Position numbers and translations under genes: made by a program | Assembly: GCA_002494645.1 (NCBI GenBank) | Contig: DACE01000026.1 | Span: 22,912 to 75,192, forward strand | Length of the DNA stretch: 52,281 bases | From: Euryarchaeota archaeon UBA256 | Lineage (GTDB): Archaea; Thermoplasmatota; Poseidoniia; Poseidoniales; Poseidoniaceae | Direction: 5' to 3' | The notes under the pieces: model-generated | What the model was told of the DNA's origin: nothing | Seen by the model: only the letters and a program-made list of their open reading frames with translations | Database searches by the model: none | Shown here: positions 35,527 through 44,650 of the stretch, piece after piece | How positions within the stretch are numbered: the stretch's first letter is position 1 | How the letters are laid out: every line of letters begins with the position of its first letter

Positions 35527-36096
35527 ATGTCCTCGCTGTGGATTGTGGGCCGCCCGGTAAGCGACCCTTGTTTTGGCGCTTTAAGCGACCTGGCCCTCTC
35601 AGCCCAACATGAAGGGTGTGACGCCGCAGTGATTTTTGTGGAAGGCAAAGGAGGCAACGACCTTTCGACACTCAACGATTCAGTAGAACGCATGCATGAA
35701 GCCCTTGCCAGCATCAAAAACAGCTCCGTCAAACGATTGATGGTCGTCACGGGTTTCAGTTCACTGACAGGACGGCGTTGGAAGCAGCACCAAGCAACAT
35801 GGCAGTCCAATCTTGGAGTGAGTCTCGAAAGCGTCGATGGCATGGGCTCGTTGATTGCGGAGATTCTTGCCAAAAGCGCTGCATTGGGCGGCATGGAGGT
35901 ATTGGTGCTTCGCCAAGATGAACACGACGCTGAACTCCTCGGTCGTTGGATCAAAAAGGCAACCTCACTCTCTGCCGCTGAGTATACTGCTCTGCACGAC
36001 CAAACAATACCAGACCTTGACGGGTGGGTGGTAATGAATCATGACCCGAGTGGTGAATTCACGGGTGCAATTGACGCCTTGACATGGCTTCAATAG
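35527..36096 (+). CDS. hypothetical protein, Rossmann-like, 189 aa
   Basis: Not recognised with confidence. The alternating strands and helices (SSLWIVGRPV, DAAVIFVEG, KRLMVVTGFSS, GGMEVLVLR) suggest a Rossmann-like fold, distantly like a short-chain dehydrogenase, but there is no GxxxGxG loop or Tyr-x3-Lys pair. The ATG at 35527 is preferred over a TTG two codons earlier. It is divergent from the flavin reductase (93 bases between starts) and upstream of glutaredoxin. Confidence 0.7.
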   Translation: MSSLWIVGRPVSDPCFGALSDLALSAQHEGCDAAVIFVEGKGGNDLSTLNDSVERMHEALASIKNSSVKRLMVVTGFSSLTGRRWKQHQATWQSNLGVSLESVDGMGSLIAEILAKSAALGGMEVLVLRQDEHDAELLGRWIKKATSLSAAEYTALHDQTIPDLDGWVVMNHDPSGEFTGAIDALTWLQ

Positions 36097-36132
36097 CGAG
36101 GTATTATACGGGTCGCAGCCTGTGAATTTCAC

Positions 36133-36414
36133 ATGACTGAGGCTATGATTCTTGACCACGCTCAAGAAGCAGGAACTGATTTTCTAATATACACAGGGAA
36201 TTTTTGTGGTTATTGTCGAGCACTCAAAAATCTACTTGACGGCCGAGAACTCACATACACAGAATTCAATTTTGATGAACACCCAAGAATGAGAAGAGGA
36301 ATTGTTGAAGTCACCAACCATCGAACCGTACCAGTGGTCTTTGACTTGAGAGACGGTGGACCGATGTTTATCGGTGGCTTTGATGAAACGAACCGTTACC
36401 TCAAGCGAACGTAA
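36133..36414 (+). CDS. glutaredoxin-like thiol oxidoreductase
   Basis: A 93-residue thioredoxin-fold protein. The active site is C25-G-Y-C28, and the cis-proline is in RTVPVVF; the C-terminal IGGFDETNRYL matches the glutaredoxin GGF/GGSD region. It likely reduces disulfides or mixed disulfides in the cytoplasm. The last 14 bases overlap the end of the convergent hydrolase gene. Confidence 0.9.
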   Translation: MTEAMILDHAQEAGTDFLIYTGNFCGYCRALKNLLDGRELTYTEFNFDEHPRMRRGIVEVTNHRTVPVVFDLRDGGPMFIGGFDETNRYLKRT

Positions 36415-37003
36415 GCAGCCATTCCTTGAGTGCATCGTGATGCTCGAGAGGAATCATGTGGCCTTTCGGATGCTCAACGAGTTCAACAGCCCACCCTGCT
36501 GATTCGAATAAATGGGCTACTGCCCATCCGTCTTCAATTGGAACTCGGATGTCTTTTTCACCGTGCATCCAGAACAGCCGTTTGTGTTCAAGTTCACCGA
36601 GGCGAAGACGTAATTCCATGGGTCGAACCAAACGCGTGCCCATGCAAATCACACCTTGGATTCGGTCAGCAATGGGCAACTGCAACATCTCTTGAGCCAT
36701 AGCACCGCCCTGAGAAAAACCACCAACCACCAACGGACCCATCGGCGCTTCTTTCGCGATGAGTTGCTCCAATTGTGAAAGACTCGCATCAACATCGACC
36801 AATTCAACCCGTGAGAGGTTGAGGCGTCGGGTCACATCAGCTGCAAAATCTTCGTAGCGCCACCATGTAAAACCGCGTGTGGGATGCTGATAACGTGCCT
36901 GTGGAACCAATAGGGTCCATCCTTCCGGACAGATTTTCTGTGCAAATGGACGCATCATTGAGGCGTCGCCAGTCATGCCGTGCATCATAATGAGTGTCGG
37001 CAT
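36401..37003 (-). CDS. alpha/beta hydrolase of the phospholipase/carboxylesterase family
   Basis: A 200-residue serine hydrolase. The nucleophile elbow is GGFSQGG (Ser97); the acid is in HGEKDIRVP and the histidine in HPKGHMIP, giving a complete triad. The oxyanion strand MMHGMTGD is at the N-terminus. I chose the ATG at 37003, giving MPTLIMMHG. Similar proteins act as carboxylesterases or acyl-protein thioesterases; the substrate is unknown. It starts 8 bases after the lipoprotein stop. Confidence 0.9.
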   Translation of the reverse strand: MPTLIMMHGMTGDASMMRPFAQKICPEGWTLLVPQARYQHPTRGFTWWRYEDFAADVTRRLNLSRVELVDVDASLSQLEQLIAKEAPMGPLVVGGFSQGGAMAQEMLQLPIADRIQGVICMGTRLVRPMELRLRLGELEHKRLFWMHGEKDIRVPIEDGWAVAHLFESAGWAVELVEHPKGHMIPLEHHDALKEWLLTFA

Positions 37004-37011
37004 GAAATCCC

Positions 37012-37968
37012 TCAGAGCGTCCACTGTGAAACGATTCCACCAGCGACCTTGAAGTGAAGGAGCGAGGACTGTCCACGTAGCGTCACTGTGAGTGAATAAT
37101 CGCCTGAAAGGGAGGGAATGGTTCCAATGGCGCCTTTCTCACTGGCTCCTGAACCCCAGGCTCGGGTGAGTGGTGAAGCACCTTGATGATCCTTCATGCT
37201 CAGCGTACCTGAACCACCTCCTGCGATGTTAACATCGATGTACCACACAAGTACATCCCAATCTTCTCCATCTGGATGTCCGCTGTCGAGGAAGGTATCG
37301 TAGATGTCATTCTCGTTTTCTGCGTAGACGCTATCGAGAAGGTCTCGTGCCTGATAGAAGTACACCTCACCTTCGTAATTCGATTTCGTTTGGGTCAATT
37401 CCATGCGCAGTTGTTCAACTCCTTCGCCATCGGTCCAGACGAGGGAATCCAAGAAACCGTTTCGGCCACTGAAAGCGTAGGAGAGGCGATGACCATCTGA
37501 GGAGTCAGCAGTTACGTCGGCGACACCGTTGTAGATGGATGCGGTTGAAGCCGACCATGACTGTCCAAAGAGTGTGAACTGCCAGGCATCACCTTCCTGC
37601 CATGGGAACTTGAATACGGGTTGGGCATCGCCTTGTTCGTAAACAGAGAGACCGTCAATGGTGATCCGTCCCAAGAAAGGGTTGTGGTTGATGACAGCGT
37701 GGCGTTGTGCCTCACGCTCACTTGAGATACCAAGTCGGTAAAGGCCACTCTCGTTATCGATTTCTGCGACGACAAGTCGAGCACTGTCTTCGCCAAACTG
37801 AGGCGTCACAAAGGTGTAGAGCCACTGATCCCCAATTGTCCACGCAGGTAAAGCGAGTTCATCTTCAGTCGTATCTCCCATTCCGTTACTGGATACAGAA
37901 GGGCCTTCAAGACAACCTGCCAGACTCAGCGAGAACATCAACAGGCTCAGAGCCAAGGCGCCACGCAT
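37012..37968 (-). CDS. putative lipoprotein, 318 aa
   Basis: An exported protein with a clear signal peptide and lipobox SLSLAGC (lipidated Cys19), followed by a Ser/Gly linker and an acidic beta-rich domain. Two halves can be seen: an N-terminal part with WTIGDQWLYTF, and a C-terminal part that ends with a short sandwich resembling a small extracellular domain (GSGTLSMKDH, YSLTVTLRG). No enzyme motif. It is probably co-transcribed with the hydrolase downstream. Confidence 0.82.
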   Translation of the reverse strand: MRGALALSLLMFSLSLAGCLEGPSVSSNGMGDTTEDELALPAWTIGDQWLYTFVTPQFGEDSARLVVAEIDNESGLYRLGISSEREAQRHAVINHNPFLGRITIDGLSVYEQGDAQPVFKFPWQEGDAWQFTLFGQSWSASTASIYNGVADVTADSSDGHRLSYAFSGRNGFLDSLVWTDGEGVEQLRMELTQTKSNYEGEVYFYQARDLLDSVYAENENDIYDTFLDSGHPDGEDWDVLVWYIDVNIAGGGSGTLSMKDHQGASPLTRAWGSGASEKGAIGTIPSLSGDYSLTVTLRGQSSLLHFKVAGGIVSQWTL

Positions 37969-38017
37969 GGCCTACCGTAGGATGAGGCCTTCAAGAGGCT
38001 AACGCTCCGAGGATACT

Positions 38018-40108
38018 TCAAAGAAGACCGGTCTTGGTAAGGAAGCCATTTGCTCCCGCAAGCACTACTGCAACAATGGACATCAACTTGATGAGGATGT
38101 TCAGCGAAGGTCCAGAGGTGTCCTTGAACGGGTCACCGATGGTATCTCCGATAACGGCTGCGTCGTGAGCAGCATCGCCTTTCTTAGCGCCTTCAATGTG
38201 GTTTTGTTCAATCGCTTTCTTTGCGTTGTCCCAAGCGCCACCTGCATTGGCCATGAAGAGCGCCATGAGGACACCCGTCACAAGCGAACCAGCAAGCAGA
38301 CCACCGAGAGCGTCCCAGCCCAGAGCGTATCCGACGATGACTGGAGCGAGAACGGCAACGAGGCCGGGCCCTACCATTTCGCGAAGAGCCGCTTTGGTTG
38401 AGATGTCGACACAAGTTTGGGAATCAGGCTTCACACCTTCTTTGCCTTCGAGGAGTCCTGGGATTTCCTTGAATTGACGTCGGATTTCGACCACCATGTC
38501 GCCTGCAGCCTTGCCGACTGAAGTCATGGTCATAGCAGCAACGACGAAGGGAAGGCCTCCACCGATAAGCAGGCCGATGACAACCATAGGGTTGTTGAGA
38601 CTGAGATCAAGTGTATCTGTTCCTGTGTTCAGTGCAGCGGTATAGGCTGCGAAGAGAGCGAGCCCTGTGAGGGCAGCAGAACCAATTGCGAAGCCCTTAC
38701 CGACAGCAGCGGTGGTGTTGCCAATAGAATCGAGTTCATCGGTGATGGCACGAACATCGTCGCCAAGACCACTCATCTCTGCGATACCACCTGCATTGTC
38801 TGCAACGGGCCCATAGGCGTCAACGGTCATGGTCACGCCAACTGTAGCGAGCATGCCCATAGCAGCCATAGCAATGCAGTAAAGGCCATAGTCATCGCCA
38901 CCAAATTCGTTTGCTCCAAGGATACCAAGAGCGATGAGACAAACAGGAATGAACGTGGACATCATTCCGACAGAAAGACCAGCAATTGCGTTGGTTGCAG
39001 GACCGGTCTTAGACATTTCACCGATGTGAGGAATCGCTTTGGTTTTGATGCCAAAGACAGGCTCGATACCCGTGTAATATTCTGTGACTAGGCCGATGAG
39101 GATACCGATGATACTACCCAAAACGACCGAATGCATCACGCCCATCTCAACGTCGATGAGGCCTTGATTGATGGCGAGGTATCCTCCGGCCCAAAACAAA
39201 GCTGCGGCGATAAAGGTCGTGTTTCGCAGAGCGGCTGCAGGGTCACTGCCGTTCTTGAGGAAGGTCATAGAAAAGACACCGATGATGGATGCGATGTAAC
39301 CAATCAAGCCGAGCATAATCGGCATCAGCACATAGTCAGGGGCGACGGTACTGTCAAAACCATTGGCAATGACCATGGCTGCGATGATGGAACCGACAAA
39401 GGATTCGAAGATATCTGCGCCCATTCCTGCAACGTCACCGACGTTGTCTCCGACGTTATCTGCGATAACACCGGGGTTGCGAGGGTCATCTTCAGGAATA
39501 CCTGCTTCGACCTTGCCAACAAGGTCTGCTCCGACGTCGGCAGCCTTGGTGTAGATGCCTCCACCCACACGAGCAAAGAGCGCAATGGATGAGGCACCCA
39601 TGCCGAATCCTGCGGCCGCACTGACGGGGTTGAGTTCTCCGCCAGTTGTTTCGCCAGCACCCAGCCAGAAAGCGATGAGTGAGATACCGAGAAGACCGAG
39701 CCCACCAACTGAAAGACCCATAACGGCCCCTCCGTTATACGATACGGCTAATGCTCCTGCTTGACCACCGTTCTTAGCGGCCATAGCGGTTCGACCGTTT
39801 GCTGAAGTTGCAGCCCGCATACCGGAGAACCCGGCGAGGACGGATGCAATGGCACCCGCAAAGAAGGCAATTGATGTGTCGACATCGTTGATGAAGGCCA
39901 AAGCGGCTCCTACGATGACGACGAAGATTGAGAGCACTTTGTACTCTGCAAAGAGAAAGGCCATAGCCCCGTCTTGAATTTCTTGGGTGATGTCCGCCAC
40001 GGTTTCATTGTCAATCTTCACTTTGTTCACTTGCTGATACAGTACAAACGCAATCACAAGTCCGAGTAGGCCTGCGCCCGCAGCAATCATTGGTATATTT
40101 TCCATCAT
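38018..40108 (-). CDS. hppA: membrane pyrophosphatase, ion-pumping (K+-dependent type)
   Basis: Couples hydrolysis of pyrophosphate to pumping of H+ or Na+. The 696 residues form about 16 hydrophobic helices. The substrate motifs are present: DVGADLVGKVEAGIPEDDPRNP, DNVGDNVGDVAGMGAD, and GDTIGDPFKDTSGPS near the C-terminus. The subfamily motif reads G463-N-T-T-A-A-V-G470: the Ala after TT and the Gly three positions on mark the K+-dependent class (K+-independent enzymes have Lys and Thr). Whether it moves H+ or Na+ cannot be settled from these residues alone. AAGGTG lies just before the start. Confidence 0.97.
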   Translation of the reverse strand: MMENIPMIAAGAGLLGLVIAFVLYQQVNKVKIDNETVADITQEIQDGAMAFLFAEYKVLSIFVVIVGAALAFINDVDTSIAFFAGAIASVLAGFSGMRAATSANGRTAMAAKNGGQAGALAVSYNGGAVMGLSVGGLGLLGISLIAFWLGAGETTGGELNPVSAAAGFGMGASSIALFARVGGGIYTKAADVGADLVGKVEAGIPEDDPRNPGVIADNVGDNVGDVAGMGADIFESFVGSIIAAMVIANGFDSTVAPDYVLMPIMLGLIGYIASIIGVFSMTFLKNGSDPAAALRNTTFIAAALFWAGGYLAINQGLIDVEMGVMHSVVLGSIIGILIGLVTEYYTGIEPVFGIKTKAIPHIGEMSKTGPATNAIAGLSVGMMSTFIPVCLIALGILGANEFGGDDYGLYCIAMAAMGMLATVGVTMTVDAYGPVADNAGGIAEMSGLGDDVRAITDELDSIGNTTAAVGKGFAIGSAALTGLALFAAYTAALNTGTDTLDLSLNNPMVVIGLLIGGGLPFVVAAMTMTSVGKAAGDMVVEIRRQFKEIPGLLEGKEGVKPDSQTCVDISTKAALREMVGPGLVAVLAPVIVGYALGWDALGGLLAGSLVTGVLMALFMANAGGAWDNAKKAIEQNHIEGAKKGDAAHDAAVIGDTIGDPFKDTSGPSLNILIKLMSIVAVVLAGANGFLTKTGLL

Positions 40109-40275
40109 AAGTTACACCTTATTGGCTTGGCGACCTGCGAGGCATTCATAAGCCGTTCCCCCGTTATTTCCGTCACAAAGGCAGTTTCCACACTCGTTTT
40201 TTATCACCGAAGACATCGGAAAACAGTGAATTAGAGAGGCAATCGTTGAAAGAGGAGGGGCGTGTGGTCTGCTCC

Positions 40276-40602
40276 ATGAGCATCAGTGCCGAGGAGATCT
40301 TGGCCGAAATTGGCCCTGTTCAAGAAATCCTCGATGAGCACGATGGCGTGGTTACGGTCATCGACACCAGCGACGGCAACATCATGCTCTCTCTTGACGG
40401 TGGTTGCACAGGTTGTTCCTCAACGCCCATGACCGCCATGCAAATTTATTATTCTCTGAAGAAATTAGACCACGTAAGTGATGTTATCTTCGTCAACGGT
40501 GAACTTCCCGATTACATGCGTACCTTCATCGACCAAAAAATGGCTAAAGAAGCCGAACAGGGTACAGATGGCGACGATGAACCTCAAGGTGAAATCGTCT
40601 GA
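40276..40602 (+). CDS. NifU C-terminal-domain iron-sulfur scaffold
   Basis: A 108-residue protein with the NifU/NFU fold: VQEILDEHDGVVTVID, then GGCTGCSS with C44 and C47 that bridge an Fe-S cluster between subunits. The short acidic tail is not part of the domain. I chose the ATG at 40276 (MSISAEEI); upstream starts add ten residues without similarity. The stop abuts that of the convergent membrane protein with no gap. Confidence 0.88.
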   Translation: MSISAEEILAEIGPVQEILDEHDGVVTVIDTSDGNIMLSLDGGCTGCSSTPMTAMQIYYSLKKLDHVSDVIFVNGELPDYMRTFIDQKMAKEAEQGTDGDDEPQGEIV

Positions 40603-40929
40603 TTATTCCTCTTCATTGCGTCCAATTGAGTGAGGGTTTGCACCAAAGGAAATGTTTTCTCCTTTGATGTTCATTCGTGCTGAAATTGCCAAAATAATAC
40701 AAAACAAGGCCAAAGGACGAGGCAGGTAACTCGAGCCCCAAAGAGAACCACCCACCGAAGGTAAGAGCCACAGCACTGCGGCAGCAGCCATTAAGAGAAT
40801 GAAAATAACAGTTTGAGCGGTAGCCTCAGCGCGTGGTGAGCGTGAGAGGGTTGCGATAAAGGTGAAGAGAATCGCTGAGAGCGCACACAGCACTTCTGCG
40901 ACGACCTCGACCAAGGCTGCATCCACCAT
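40603..40929 (-). CDS. hypothetical membrane protein, 108 aa
   Basis: An unrecognised small membrane protein with three hydrophobic segments (AEVLCALSAILFTFIA, VIFILLMAAAAVLWLLP, and PLALFCIILAISA) and a polar C-terminus ending in NEEE. The ATG at 40929 is preferred over a GTG two codons upstream. It is divergent from polX. Confidence 0.65.
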   Translation of the reverse strand: MVDAALVEVVAEVLCALSAILFTFIATLSRSPRAEATAQTVIFILLMAAAAVLWLLPSVGGSLWGSSYLPRPLALFCIILAISARMNIKGENISFGANPHSIGRNEEE

Positions 40930-41009
40930 GACCACGCCACCATGTGGCTCTTCTTGAACATGGGGGCAGAGGCGAACCTTTGTTTAGGGTCGTAGGCCTT
41001 GACTTGAAT

Positions 41010-42944
41010 ATGGCAGGAAGTTCCTTTGCATTACCGAAACCGAGGCCGAAAGGTCCGCCCTATTTTTCCCGTAACCAGGTGGCAAACGTACTCCACCAAG
41101 TTGCTGTCCTTCTCGAACTGCAGGGTGCCAATGTCTTCCGGGTTCGGTCCTATCAAAACGCCAGCAGAATGCTAGGGAGTTTGACAGAAGACCTCGGCGA
41201 ACTGGTTGCTACGGGCGAAATTTTCGACATGAAGGGAATCGGCAAAGGGTTGGGCAGTGCCCTCACACAAGCTGTCGCAGAAGGCCAATGGCCCGATGAT
41301 TGGGTGAACCTCCACACATCCACACCGCCCGGGCTGATCGAGATGTTGGGGATACCTGGACTGGGCCCAAAACGAATCAAATTAATGGCCGATGAGCTTG
41401 GAGTAGATTCCGTTGCACGCTTGAAGGAGGTCGCAGAAGCCAATGAAATTGCACCCATGAAAGGCTTTGGAGCGAAATCTCAACAACGGATTCTTGACGG
41501 CATTGATTTGCTCTCTCGATTCCGTGCCCGTCGTCGACTCGACATAGGATTGCGATACGGTGAGGCCTTTCAGCGTAAGATTGCTGCCTTGCCTGGTGTG
41601 TATCGCGCAACCCTAGCGGGCAGTGCTCGACGACGCAAGGACACAATTGGTGATCTCGATGTAGTAGTAGCCGTGGATGAGGAGGACCACGAACAGGTTG
41701 CAAATGCGATTCTTAATCTCAACGGGATTGCCGACGTCAAAGGTGCTGGAGATTCTAAAATCAGTCTCATTCTAGACACGACGATCTTCGATGAATCCTT
41801 TGCAGTGGGTCATATTGACCCCAATGTCTTGGACGCTATCGGAGGAGACGATTACGAGCAATTGGAAGCAGGAGGCACCATTGACGCACAAGTGCGCCTC
41901 GTGCCTCTGCATACAGAACCCTTCACCCTTGCCTACTTCACAGGCAGCAAGGAACACAATATTGCCATGAGACAACGAGCGATTGACCGAGGGCTTCGAC
42001 TCAATGAATTCGGCCTCATTCCCGAAGCTAAAGCGGGTGAACTCAAGGGCATGGAAGCAGCCCAATATTCTCTACCTGCTGCCGATGAAGGTGACATCTA
42101 TGCACATCTCGACATGGCCTATGTGCCTCCTGAATTAAGGGAAGACATGGGCGAAGTCGACGCCGCAGCCTCTGCGTCACTTCCCTCACTCATTGAGACG
42201 AGCAACATTCGGGGTGCATTGCACAACCACACCACGCTATCAGACGGGGAAGCCAGTCTGGAAGTGATGGCGGATACTGCACGAAAAATGGGTTGGAATT
42301 GGCTCGGCATCGCCGACCACTCCCCCACCCTCAAAATAGCAAACGGGGCCAGTGCAGACGATCTACTGATGCAAGGCGCCACCATCAAACAATACAACCA
42401 GCAATGGGCCGATGATGGTCTTGATTTTCGCCTCTTCCACGGGGTGGAGTCCGATATTCTTGAAGGTGGCAAGCTCGACCATCCCGATGATGTCCTCGCA
42501 CAACTCGACTACGTTGTTGCAAGCGTTCACGCGATGACCAAATGGCGAGGAAGGGATGAAGTTGACAATACGGAAGAACTCATTCGCGTGATTGACCATC
42601 CTGCTACCAACGTCCTGGGCCATCCGACCGGACGTATCCTTCAGGGACGAGAGGGTTACGAAGTAGACCTCTTTGCCGTCCTCGAACACATGGCCGAACA
42701 CAACGAAGAGGGACGGCTCAAAGCCATTGAATTGAATGCAAGCCCCTACCGATTGGACCTGGATTGGCGTTTGTGTAAGCACGCCAAGGGTCTAGGTGTC
42801 CCCGTTGCCATCAACCCTGATGCCCATTCCGTTCGTGGATTGAGCGACATCGCTTACGGCGTCATGACCGCCCGAAAGGGTTGGCTGGAGCCTCAGGATA
42901 CACTGAATTCACTCTCGGGAGCAGACCTTGCGGCCCGCTTTTAG
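41010..42944 (+). CDS. polX: PolX: family X DNA polymerase with PHP domain
   Basis: A repair polymerase of 644 residues combining gap-filling synthesis with a 3'-5' exonuclease. The N-terminal helix-hairpin-helix 8-kDa region (about 20-110) and a second HhH (IPGLGPKRIKLM) bind DNA. The nucleotidyltransferase site is GSARRRKDTIGDLDVVVAV (from about 203). The PHP domain begins about 402 with ALHNHTTLSDG and carries IADHS and later metal ligands (FHGVESDI, SVHAM, NPDAHS). All key residues are present. I chose the ATG at 41010; the longer frame has no family match. Confidence 0.96.
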   Translation: MAGSSFALPKPRPKGPPYFSRNQVANVLHQVAVLLELQGANVFRVRSYQNASRMLGSLTEDLGELVATGEIFDMKGIGKGLGSALTQAVAEGQWPDDWVNLHTSTPPGLIEMLGIPGLGPKRIKLMADELGVDSVARLKEVAEANEIAPMKGFGAKSQQRILDGIDLLSRFRARRRLDIGLRYGEAFQRKIAALPGVYRATLAGSARRRKDTIGDLDVVVAVDEEDHEQVANAILNLNGIADVKGAGDSKISLILDTTIFDESFAVGHIDPNVLDAIGGDDYEQLEAGGTIDAQVRLVPLHTEPFTLAYFTGSKEHNIAMRQRAIDRGLRLNEFGLIPEAKAGELKGMEAAQYSLPAADEGDIYAHLDMAYVPPELREDMGEVDAAASASLPSLIETSNIRGALHNHTTLSDGEASLEVMADTARKMGWNWLGIADHSPTLKIANGASADDLLMQGATIKQYNQQWADDGLDFRLFHGVESDILEGGKLDHPDDVLAQLDYVVASVHAMTKWRGRDEVDNTEELIRVIDHPATNVLGHPTGRILQGREGYEVDLFAVLEHMAEHNEEGRLKAIELNASPYRLDLDWRLCKHAKGLGVPVAINPDAHSVRGLSDIAYGVMTARKGWLEPQDTLNSLSGADLAARF

Positions 42945-42988
42945 GCAAGAAGCAGAAAGCACACCTTCTTGACTCTCCGACACTTGCA

Positions 42989-43204
42989 ATGAGCATGCGC
43001 ACCCTACGTACCATCATCATGGGCAGCATGATGGTCATTCCCGGCTTGGTATTGGCGCTTATCGTCTGGTACATCAGTGGCAAGCCGCAAACAGAGCCAC
43101 TTGAAACCCTAATCTGCAACGGCATACCGCTTCTCTCTATCTTCTCAGGTTTGTATTTTGGATGGCAAACAGGTGAAGAATATTCAGCAACCTACGAACA
43201 GTGA
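42989..43204 (+). CDS. small membrane protein, 71 aa
   Basis: Not recognised. Two hydrophobic helices (MGSMMVIPGLVLALIVWYI and PLLSIFSGLYFGW) with a short polar end. The ATG at 42989 avoids overlap with polX. The stop overlaps a GTG of the next frame by one base, so it may be coupled to the following gene. Confidence 0.55.
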   Translation: MSMRTLRTIIMGSMMVIPGLVLALIVWYISGKPQTEPLETLICNGIPLLSIFSGLYFGWQTGEEYSATYEQ

Positions 43205-43215
43205 GTTGGTTGAAC

Positions 43216-43518
43216 ATGAAGGTTGAACATTCCCTTGAACAATGGAATGACCTTGCAACAACCTTTGAAGCCTTTTTTTCAACCTTCGGAACAACCATTC
43301 GCACCGAAGACTCGTGCACCTTTGTCGCCGACCCAAAAAAAGTGGATACGACGTTCATCTTGCATCGTGACGGGCGCTTCTCAGCCTCGATGCCACTGCA
43401 CGAAGTTGATGCTCGTGTGGACAACATCATCTTTACTGAGGAGGAAAAGGTCGTCCATTGTAAGGGAGCCTTTGGCGAATACACCTACCGTGTACCCCAA
43501 CAACTCATCGGAGCGTGA
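43216..43518 (+). CDS. hypothetical protein, 100 aa
   Basis: Not recognised. A soluble protein with a helical N-terminus (SLEQWNDLATTFEAFFSTF) and a beta-rich remainder (TTFILHRDGRFSASMPLHEV). The ATG at 43216 is the best start; a GTG at 43201 overlapping the previous stop is possible. Its stop lies 4 bases before the endonuclease III start, suggesting co-transcription. Confidence 0.62.
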   Translation: MKVEHSLEQWNDLATTFEAFFSTFGTTIRTEDSCTFVADPKKVDTTFILHRDGRFSASMPLHEVDARVDNIIFTEEEKVVHCKGAFGEYTYRVPQQLIGA

Positions 43519-43522
43519 CGTC

Positions 43523-44173
43523 ATGAAGCGAGCAGAGAAAGCAGAACGAATTGTGGAACTGCTTGAGAATCTGTATCCTGTCATCCCCATTCCACTCGAC
43601 CACAGCAATCCCTTTGAGTTGCTCGTCGCGGTACTCATGAGTGCGCAAACTACGGATTTGAAAGTCAATCAGGTGACTCCAGCACTCTTCTCCAAAGCCA
43701 GCACTGCCGCAGCGATGGCCCAACTGGACGTTGATACGATTCTTGCAGATATCCGTCAAGTCGGACTTGCTCCAACCAAAGCGAAGAACATCAAACGTCT
43801 CTCTGAATTGTTATTAGAGCGACATGAGGGTGAAGTTCCGGCTTCCTTCGAAGCGCTTGAGGCTCTTCCTGGTGTTGGCCACAAAACAGCTGGTGTGGTC
43901 ATGGCTCAAGCATTCGGCGTTCCTGCCTTTCCCGTCGACACCCACATTCATCGTCTTGCAGCACGGTGGGGCCTCTCCAACGGTTCGACCGTTGAACGAA
44001 CCGAACAAGACCTCAAAGCAGTTTTTCCGAGGGAAAAGTGGAATGATTTACACTTGCAGATCATTTTCTTCGGCCGAGAATATTGTCCCGCTCGATTCCA
44101 CGACCTTACGGAATGTCCTATTTGCTCGTGGACCGCTACGAAAAAGAGAATTCGTGAAGAGATGAAACGCTAG
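43523..44173 (+). CDS. nth: endonuclease III-like DNA glycosylase/AP lyase
   Basis: Removes oxidised pyrimidines and cuts the strand. The 216 residues contain the helix-hairpin-helix LPGVGHKTA with catalytic Lys121 and the conserved Asp139 in FPVDTHIHR, which match the E. coli positions closely (K120, D138). The C-terminal iron-sulfur region is abnormal: only C188, C198 and C201 are present, spaced 9 and 2, where the family has four cysteines spaced 6-2-5. The fourth is missing, so the cluster may be lost or altered. The enzyme site itself is intact. Confidence 0.93.
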   Translation: MKRAEKAERIVELLENLYPVIPIPLDHSNPFELLVAVLMSAQTTDLKVNQVTPALFSKASTAAAMAQLDVDTILADIRQVGLAPTKAKNIKRLSELLLERHEGEVPASFEALEALPGVGHKTAGVVMAQAFGVPAFPVDTHIHRLAARWGLSNGSTVERTEQDLKAVFPREKWNDLHLQIIFFGREYCPARFHDLTECPICSWTATKKRIREEMKR

Positions 44174-44179
44174 CATTCA

Positions 44180-44608
44180 TCAAAAGAGCGAGAAACTTCG
44201 TCCCACGATGCTTGTGATGAGAATCACTGCACTCAGGACGAAGGTGATACGGAGGGCCACATGGTGGTGGTCTTCCTCATGTGCTTCACGGATGAAGCCG
44301 TACGCAACAAGGGCGAGGGATCCTGTTTGCAAAATCGTGCTCATGGCACCAAAGAGAGCGACTTGACCATCGTAACTGTCAACGTCATCGCTGTATTGCT
44401 CCTGCTCCTTTTCATCCGTCATGTCGTAATCTGATATATCTGGAATCGAGGAAGCAAGAGGGAATTGTGAGAAGATGCTCGCGAAGACCAACAATGCCAA
44501 CCCGATCATCAACCATTTCTGGAAGGAATACATGTTTCCCTTCGTCATGGAAGCGGTCGGTGGTTGGTAAGGCGAAGGGGCTCCGGGCGGTGGCAGGGGG
44601 GCTTGCAT
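44180..44608 (-). CDS. hypothetical membrane protein at the end of the archaellum operon
   Basis: A 142-residue protein with a Pro-rich N-terminus, three hydrophobic helices (WLMIGLALLVFASIF, VALFGAMSTILQTGSLALVAYGF, FVLSAVILITSIVG) and a His-rich loop (EEDHHHV). Not recognised. It begins 42 bases after the arlJ stop on the same strand, so it may belong to the archaellum transcript, but nothing in it shows a role in motility. Confidence 0.68.
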   Translation of the reverse strand: MQAPLPPPGAPSPYQPPTASMTKGNMYSFQKWLMIGLALLVFASIFSQFPLASSIPDISDYDMTDEKEQEQYSDDVDSYDGQVALFGAMSTILQTGSLALVAYGFIREAHEEDHHHVALRITFVLSAVILITSIVGRSFSLF

Positions 44609-44650
44609 GAGGGGGCTTGGTGAAAAGGGGGTATCAACCTTGCCGAGAAA

